From: SIG607 sp045601805
Lineage (GTDB): Bacteria; Bacillota; Clostridia; Oscillospirales; Acutalibacteraceae
NCBI GenBank assembly: GCA_045601805.1
Contig: JAZSAJ010000039.1
Span: 1 to 31,532 of the forward strand
DNA length: 31,532 bases
Reading direction: 5' to 3'
Shown here: positions 31,524-31,532 of the stretch, piece by piece
Numbering within the stretch: the stretch's first letter is position 1
How the letters are laid out: each line of letters begins with the position of its first letter
Position numbers and translations under genes: made by a program
Notes under the pieces: generated by a model
What the model was told of the DNA's origin: nothing
Seen by the model: only the letters and a program-made list of their open reading frames with translations
The model's database searches: none

Positions 31524-31532
31524 ATATTTATT

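Larger units (their letters stand above)
30832..31532 (+). mobile_element. IS200-type insertion sequence (single tnpA)
   Basis: A single Y1 transposase gene is flanked by subterminal hairpins and has no terminal inverted repeats, as is typical for IS200. The left hairpin is at 30835-30857 and a right-end hairpin is at 31505-31523. No tnpB is present. The exact cleavage points cannot be fixed; the right boundary may reach past the window end. It is inserted right after the terminator of the WYL operon, interrupting no gene. Confidence 0.85.

Noticed and set aside
1..31532. CRISPR arrays, tRNA or rRNA genes, prophage or toxin-antitoxin modules
   Set aside because: No regularly spaced direct repeats, no cloverleaf-like or rRNA-like stretches and no phage genes were seen. 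Intergenic gaps are all under about 180 bases.

Overview
The window looks like a chromosomal core region of a low-to-medium GC Gram-positive anaerobe, most likely an uncultured member of the Clostridia (Oscillospirales/Ruminococcaceae-like). The basis is AT-rich intergenic DNA, strong AGGAGG-type ribosome binding sites, frequent TTG/GTG starts, HprK, WhiA, a Gram-positive-type MurB, RNase M5, flavin-dependent ThyX, an SdpR/SdpI pair and Firmicutes-like gene orders (mltG-trhP, comEC-holA, hprK-murB-whiA-dnaE). Genus cannot be set from the sequence alone. No rRNA, tRNA, CRISPR or prophage is visible, and no gene-free stretch exceeds 300 bases.

Layout. (1) 1-384, minus strand: a short ORF that joins the N-terminal substrate-binding domain of an RlmB-type rRNA methyltransferase to the C-terminal end of a HAD phosphatase. 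It is a broken or misassembled gene. (2) 487-3775, plus: enolase, a four-helix CmpB-family membrane protein, then alanine racemase from its own promoter and MscL, ended by a terminator. (3) 3811-6232, minus: ychF, a small lipoprotein and a YugP-like zinc metallopeptidase. (4) 6383-14741, plus: one tightly packed operon of hprK, a ROK sugar kinase, murB, whiA, dnaE and, last, a fusion of an HPr-kinase-like P-loop domain with an S26B (SipW-like) signal-peptidase domain. A terminator overlaps its stop codon. (5) 14828-15725, plus: an ArsR-family SdpR-like repressor and an SdpI-like membrane protein, behind a strong promoter with a perfect 9+9 bp palindrome at the predicted start of transcription. 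(6) 15757-16893, minus: a long-form PRPP synthetase. (7) 17068-21413, plus: thyX-tmk (dTTP synthesis), a DJ-1/PfpI protein, mltG and a U32 tRNA-hydroxylation protein, mostly overlapping. (8) 21456-23054: a class B penicillin-binding protein whose ribosome binding site lies inside the preceding terminator hairpin. (9) 23126-26658: alaS, a HIT hydrolase and a purine-type phosphoribosyltransferase. (10) 26691-30787: comEC (without the beta-lactamase-like domain), holA, rnmV and a WYL-domain regulator. (11) 30832-31532: an IS200-type element with end hairpins and a hairpin that masks the transposase ribosome binding site.

Most genes are housekeeping: glycolysis and carbon control (eno, hprK, ROK kinase), cell wall (alr, murB, mltG, PBP), DNA replication and nucleotides (dnaE, holA, prs, thyX, tmk, phosphoribosyltransferase), and RNA/translation (alaS, ychF, trhP, rnmV). 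The least ordinary items are the kinase/peptidase fusion at the end of the hprK operon, the chimeric ORF at the left edge, the orphan SdpRI pair with its operator, and two genes whose start codons directly follow terminator hairpins.
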